Both the position numbers and the translations under genes were made by a program. Shown here in pieces: positions 32,522-35,930 of a stretch of 35,930 bases of DNA. The DNA lies in the NCBI GenBank assembly GCA_947165425.1, contig CAMVAJ010000022.1:1-35930 (forward strand), read 5' to 3'. How positions within the stretch are numbered: the first letter of the stretch is position 1; each line of letters begins with the position of its first letter. Under the pieces are notes generated by a model. That model did not search any database. It saw only the letters and a program-made list of their open reading frames with translations, and had not been told where the DNA came from. Source of the stretch: an uncultured Clostridia bacterium. Lineage in GTDB: Bacteria > Bacillota > Clostridia > Christensenellales > Aristaeellaceae.

Positions 32522-33918
32522 AAAACCAGGCTTTCAACCCCTATCTGCCCAGCTGGGAGTTCATCCCGGACGGGGAGCCCTATGTCTTCGGGAACCGGGT
32601 CTATGTCTACGGCTCCCACGATCTGTTCAACGGCTGCGTCTTCTGCATGGGGGACTATATGGGCTGGTCAGCCCCGGTGGACGACCTCTCCGACTGGCGG
32701 TGCGAGGGCGTGATCTACCCCCGGACCGGCGACCCAGTGAACGCGGACGGGCGCATGTGCCTCTATGCGCCGGACGTGACCCGGGGCCCGGACGGGCGCT
32801 ACTATCTCTACTATGTCTACGACAAGGTGGGCTTTGTCTCCGTGGCGGTCAGCGACACGCCCGCCGGGGGCTTCCGCTTCTACGGATATGTGCGGGACCG
32901 GCAGGGCCGCCGCCTGGGCGATCGCCCGGGGGACGAGCCGCAGTTCGACCCCGGCGTCCTGACCGAGGGGGAGAGGACCTATCTCTACACCGGCTTCTGC
33001 GGCCGGGGGGACAAGAGCCGCCACGGGGCCATGTGCACCGTGCTCGGGCCGGACATGCTGACCATCGAGGAGGAGCCCGTCATCTGCGTCCCCGGCTGCG
33101 AGTACGAGGCCGGCACCGGCTTCGAGGGGCACGCCTACTTCGAGGCGGCCTCCATCCGCAAGCGGGGCGAGGTGTACTATTTCGTCTACTCCTCCACGGT
33201 GATGCACGAGCTGTGCTACGCCACAGCCCGGGATCCGCGCGGGCCCTTCACCTATGGCGGCGTGATCGTCAGCAACTGCGATCTCGGCATCGGCGGCTAC
33301 AAGCCCGCCGACAAGCCGGTGGCCTTCGGCGGGAACAACCACGGCAGCATCGTCGAGATCAACGGGCAGTGGTATGTCTTCTACCACCGGCAGACCAACG
33401 GCCACTGGTTCAGCCGGCAGGGCTGCGCGGAGCCGATCTCCTTCGACGAGGCGGGCCGCATCGCCCAGGCGGAGATCACCTCCTGCGGCCTCAACGGCGG
33501 GCCGCTGCGGGGCGAGGGCCGCTATCCGGCCCACATCGCCTGCCACCTGTTCACGCCGGAGCCGGTGCTCTACGCGGGTGACCCGGCCCTGCCCCGGATC
33601 ACGCGGGACAGCCGCGATAACTGCGCGGAGGAGAGCTACATCGCCGGGATTCAGGACGGCACGGTGATCGGCTTCAAGTACTTCAACTGCCGGGGCGTCC
33701 GGCGGATCACGCTGGAGTGCCGCGCCTACTTCCACGGCGCCTTCGAGATCCGCAGCGCCTGGGACGGCCCGGCCCTGGCGACGATCCAGGCGGGCAGTGC
33801 CAACGGCTGGGAGCGCTTCTCGACGGAGGTGGACTTCCCCGACGGAAAGCAGGCGCTGTATATAGTGTATAAGGGCTCGGGCACGCCGCAGCTGCGGGCC
33901 GTGACCCTGGAAATATGA
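32518..33918 (+). CDS. Cytoplasmic GH43 glycosidase with CBM6-like tail
   Basis: A 466-residue GH43-type five-bladed propeller protein (about 5-320), beginning NPYLPSWEFIPDGEPYVF. The acid E209 lies in FEGHAYFEAAS and the pKa-tuning Asp is probably D144 (QFDPGVL). Where most GH43 enzymes have A-D-P with the catalytic Asp base, this one has G19-E20-P21. A C-terminal beta-sandwich (about 340-466) resembles CBM6. No signal peptide is present, so it probably acts on imported oligosaccharides as a beta-xylosidase or arabinofuranosidase. The start is GTG at 32518, overlapping the esterase stop, with GGAGGAG in front. It ends the xylan operon. Specificity is not readable. Confidence 0.9.
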   Translation: MKNQAFNPYLPSWEFIPDGEPYVFGNRVYVYGSHDLFNGCVFCMGDYMGWSAPVDDLSDWRCEGVIYPRTGDPVNADGRMCLYAPDVTRGPDGRYYLYYVYDKVGFVSVAVSDTPAGGFRFYGYVRDRQGRRLGDRPGDEPQFDPGVLTEGERTYLYTGFCGRGDKSRHGAMCTVLGPDMLTIEEEPVICVPGCEYEAGTGFEGHAYFEAASIRKRGEVYYFVYSSTVMHELCYATARDPRGPFTYGGVIVSNCDLGIGGYKPADKPVAFGGNNHGSIVEINGQWYVFYHRQTNGHWFSRQGCAEPISFDEAGRIAQAEITSCGLNGGPLRGEGRYPAHIACHLFTPEPVLYAGDPALPRITRDSRDNCAEESYIAGIQDGTVIGFKYFNCRGVRRITLECRAYFHGAFEIRSAWDGPALATIQAGSANGWERFSTEVDFPDGKQALYIVYKGSGTPQLRAVTLEI

Positions 33919-33928
33919 CCGATACGGG

Positions 33929-33951
33929 GGCCTGGCGTGTTCCGCCGGGCC
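33929..33951 (+). terminator. Possible terminator after the xylan operon
   Basis: GGCCTGGCG (33929-33937) pairs with CGCCGGGCC (33943-33951) around a 5-nt loop with one G-T pair. It is followed by TCTCCCGTG, not a clean T-run, so termination may be weak. Confidence 0.5.
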
Positions 33952-33992
33952 TCTCCCGTGAAATCCGGTCGCATTTTCAGCCGGAATAACGA

Positions 33993-34022
33993 TTGACAAA
34001 ACGCGGCCGGATGTGCTACCAT
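33993..34022 (+). promoter_or_regulatory. Promoter of the IMP dehydrogenase gene
   Basis: TTGACA (33993-33998) and TACCAT (34017-34022) with an 18-nt spacer, in a local AT-rich stretch. The -10 overlaps an ATG at 34021 that opens the same frame, so translation cannot start there and the next ATG (34072) is the real start. Confidence 0.75.
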
Positions 34023-34071
34023 GCCTTCAATCATTTTCCGCTTTGCGCCGAAGACGAGGGAGGGGTTTGAG

Positions 34072-35580
34072 ATGGCGTTTTACTACCAGGAGCCCAGTCA
34101 TACCTTCAGCGAGTATCTGCTGATACCCGGCTACACGGGGGAGAACTGCGTCCCGCAGAACGTGTCCCTGAGAACCGCGCTGACCAAGTACCGCAAAGGG
34201 CAGGAGGAGCCTGCGATCTCGCTGAACATCCCGCTGGTGAGCGCGATCATGCAATCTGTCTCCGACGACCGGCTGGCCATCGCGCTGGCGCGTGAGGGAG
34301 GCATTTCGTTTATTTACGGGGCCCAGTCCATCGAGAACGAGGCCGCGATGGTGGCGCGGGTCAAGGGCTACAAGGCCGGCTTCGTGCCCTCCGCCTCCAA
34401 CCTGACCCCGGACTCCACCCTGCAGGACGTGCTGGACCTGAAGGCGCGCAACGGCTTCTCCACCATCGCCATCACCTCGGACGGCACGGCCCACGGCCAT
34501 CTGGAGGGCATCGTGTCCAGCCGCGACTACCGCGTGAGCCGCATGTCGCCGGACATGAAGGTCGCCCAGTTCATGACGCCCCTGGACAAGCTGGTCACCG
34601 CCCCGGCGGAGACCACGCTCAAGGAGGCCAACGACATCATCTGGGAGCACAAGCTGAACTCCCTGCCGATCATCGACGCGGCCGGGAACCTGATGTACTT
34701 CGTCTTCCGCAAGGACTACGCCTCCCACAAGGAGAACCCCCTGGAGCTGCTGGACGAGAAGAAGCGCTACCTCGTCGGCGCGGGCATCAACACCCGGGAC
34801 TACGCCGAGCGGATCCCCGCCCTGATCGAGGCGGGGGCGGACGTGCTTTGCATCGACTCCTCCGAGGGCTACACCTGCTGGCAGGAGAAGTGCCTCTCCT
34901 GGGTGCGGGAGAAGTATGGCGACAAGGTGAAGATCGGCGCGGGCAACGTCGTGGACCGGGACGGCTTCCTCTTCCTGGCCAAGGCGGGGGCGGACTTCGT
35001 GAAGGTCGGCATCGGCGGCGGCTCCATCTGCATCACCCGCGAGACCAAGGGCATCGGCCGCGGCCAGGCGACCGCGCTGATCGAGGTGGCCCAGGCACGG
35101 GACGAGTACTACAAGGAGACCGGTGTCTATGTGCCGATCTGCTCCGACGGCGGCATCGTGCACGACTATCACATGACGCTGGCCCTCGCCATGGGCGCGG
35201 ACTTCCTGATGATGGGCCGCTACTTCGCCCGCTTCGACGAGAGCCCCACCAACAAGGTGATGGTCAACGGCGTCTACATGAAGGAATACTGGGGCGAGGG
35301 CTCCAACCGCGCCCGGAACTGGCAGCGCTATGACCTGGGCGGCGCGGGCAAGCTCTCCTTCGAGGAGGGCGTGGACAGCTATGTGGTCTACGCCGGCCCC
35401 CTCCACGACAATGTGGAAATCAGCCTGTACAAAGTCAAGAGCACGATGTGCAACGTCGGCGTGACGAACCTTCAGGACCTGCGGGACAAGGCCCGACTGA
35501 CCCTGGTCTCCTCCACCTCCATCGTGGAGGGCGGCTACCACGACGTGACGCTGCGCACCGCGTCAACCCCGTCCCGCTGA
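34072..35580 (+). CDS. guaB: IMP dehydrogenase
   Basis: A 502-residue IMP dehydrogenase, the NAD-dependent step from IMP to XMP that commits purine nucleotides to GMP. The TIM barrel holds the catalytic Cys loop [17 protein letters not shown] (C320), [11 protein letters not shown] for IMP phosphate contact, and the mobile-flap region after GRYFARFDE. Two CBS repeats are inserted at about 110-230 ([34 protein letters not shown]). It differs from classic bacterial GuaB in its N terminus ([19 protein letters not shown]) and resembles a divergent form found in some Clostridia. The start is ATG 34072, with GAGGGAGGGG in front. It is on its own promoter and unrelated in function to the xylan block. 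Confidence 0.93.
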   Translation: MAFYYQEPSHTFSEYLLIPGYTGENCVPQNVSLRTALTKYRKGQEEPAISLNIPLVSAIMQSVSDDRLAIALAREGGISFIYGAQSIENEAAMVARVKGYKAGFVPSASNLTPDSTLQDVLDLKARNGFSTIAITSDGTAHGHLEGIVSSRDYRVSRMSPDMKVAQFMTPLDKLVTAPAETTLKEANDIIWEHKLNSLPIIDAAGNLMYFVFRKDYASHKENPLELLDEKKRYLVGAGINTRDYAERIPALIEAGADVLCIDSSEGYTCWQEKCLSWVREKYGDKVKIGAGNVVDRDGFLFLAKAGADFVKVGIGGGSICITRETKGIGRGQATALIEVAQARDEYYKETGVYVPICSDGGIVHDYHMTLALAMGADFLMMGRYFARFDESPTNKVMVNGVYMKEYWGEGSNRARNWQRYDLGGAGKLSFEEGVDSYVVYAGPLHDNVEISLYKVKSTMCNVGVTNLQDLRDKARLTLVSSTSIVEGGYHDVTLRTASTPSR

Positions 35581-35629
35581 GCGGGCTCCGCGGGGCGCGG
35601 CATGACACCGGAATACGGAGGTGAGCGAT

Positions 35630-35930
35630 ATGCGCAAAAACCGCTGGAATGTGTATGTGATTACGATGGTGGCCGTGATGGCGGCCCTGACCTATGTGGT
35701 GACCATCTTCCGCGTGCCGCTGGGGCAGTCCAAGATCCACTTCGCCAACGCGGTCTGCCTGCTGGCGGGCATGCTGCTCGGTCCGCTCCCCGGCGGCCTG
35801 GCGGCGGGGCTCGGCTCCGGCCTGTACGACCTGCTGGCCGGCGGCTACGGCTTTGTGGACGCGCTGATCACCGTTGTCTCCAAGTTCGCGATGGCGTGGG
35901 GGGGCGGCGCGCTGCTCGCCCGCCGGGGCG
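35630..35930 (+). CDS. ECF transporter S component, 3' partial
   Basis: The gene runs off the window after about 100 codons. The visible part starts MRKNRWNVYVITMVAVMAAL, then VVTIFRVPLGQSKIHFANAV, followed by hydrophobic, Gly-rich helices with LAGMLLGPLPGGLAAGLGSG and YDLLAGGYGFVDALIT. This is the pattern of ECF S components, the membrane proteins that bind vitamins or similar solutes and dock onto the shared EcfAAT module. GGAGGTG precedes the ATG. The gene starts 49 nt after guaB with no visible promoter, so it may be co-transcribed with it. The CCCGC-TGA-GCGGG palindrome over the guaB stop has no T-run. The ligand is unknown. Confidence 0.85.
   Translation, partial: MRKNRWNVYVITMVAVMAALTYVVTIFRVPLGQSKIHFANAVCLLAGMLLGPLPGGLAAGLGSGLYDLLAGGYGFVDALITVVSKFAMAWGGGALLARRG

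Noticed and set aside
34021..34071. An earlier ATG for IMP dehydrogenase at 34021.
   Set aside because: It overlaps the -10 of the promoter and has no ribosome site; the ATG at 34072 has one, and the conserved protein begins there.
35573..35585. CCCGC-TGA-GCGGG palindrome over the IMP dehydrogenase stop as a terminator.
   Set aside because: The stem is only 5 bp and no T-run follows, so it is not a terminator by itself.

Overview
The window is a GC-rich stretch with no rRNA, tRNA, CRISPR array or mobile element that I could find. Gram-positive traits include low-GC islands carrying sigma-A-type promoters, strong GGAGG ribosome sites, GTG/TTG starts, ABC sugar importers without their own ATPase, an EF-P of the Bacillota type, a stand-alone small alarmone synthetase and an ECF S component. 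Together these suggest a high-GC member of the Clostridia (Bacillota), probably a gut or rumen fibre degrader. Nothing here fixes the genus.

Layout. (1) 1-6651, plus strand: a 5'-truncated surface-type protein (SGNH-like / leucine-rich / InlB-type repeat), a GH2 glycosidase and a GH78-like alpha-L-rhamnosidase, ended by a shared hairpin. (2) 6716-10390, minus strand: efp, a CD1247-like acidic zinc-ribbon protein, then four genes chained by 4-nt ATGA/GTGA overlaps (small alarmone synthetase, a 46-residue membrane peptide, a 277-residue membrane protein, a metallophosphoesterase). (3) 10591-11395: a monocistronic SGNH hydrolase with its own promoter and terminator. (4) 11411-12493, minus: an AraC-type regulator, divergent from the next block. 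(5) 12652-25525, plus: a nine-gene carbohydrate-uptake block holding a membrane-anchored substrate-binding protein fused to carbohydrate-binding-like modules, a permease pair, an NHL/TPR membrane protein, a Yip1-type membrane protein, a DUF5696-type protein, a second permease pair and a second, ordinary binding protein. (6) 25628-33918, plus: a xylanolytic block with a three-catalytic-domain GH10-GH43-GH43 enzyme, a second GH10, a cytoplasmic type-B carboxylesterase and a cytoplasmic GH43. (7) 34072-end: IMP dehydrogenase on its own promoter and the start of an ECF transporter S component.

How the parts fit (inference): exported GH10/GH43 enzymes cut arabinoxylan outside the cell. Two permease pairs with two binding proteins bring in oligosaccharides, presumably energised by a shared MsmX-type ATPase encoded elsewhere. 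The cytoplasmic esterase and GH43 finish the job, and the AraC protein probably senses an internalised sugar. The least understood part is the NHL/TPR - Yip1 - DUF5696 trio between the two permease pairs. It looks like a conserved membrane assembly of unknown function and is the best candidate here for an undescribed system.
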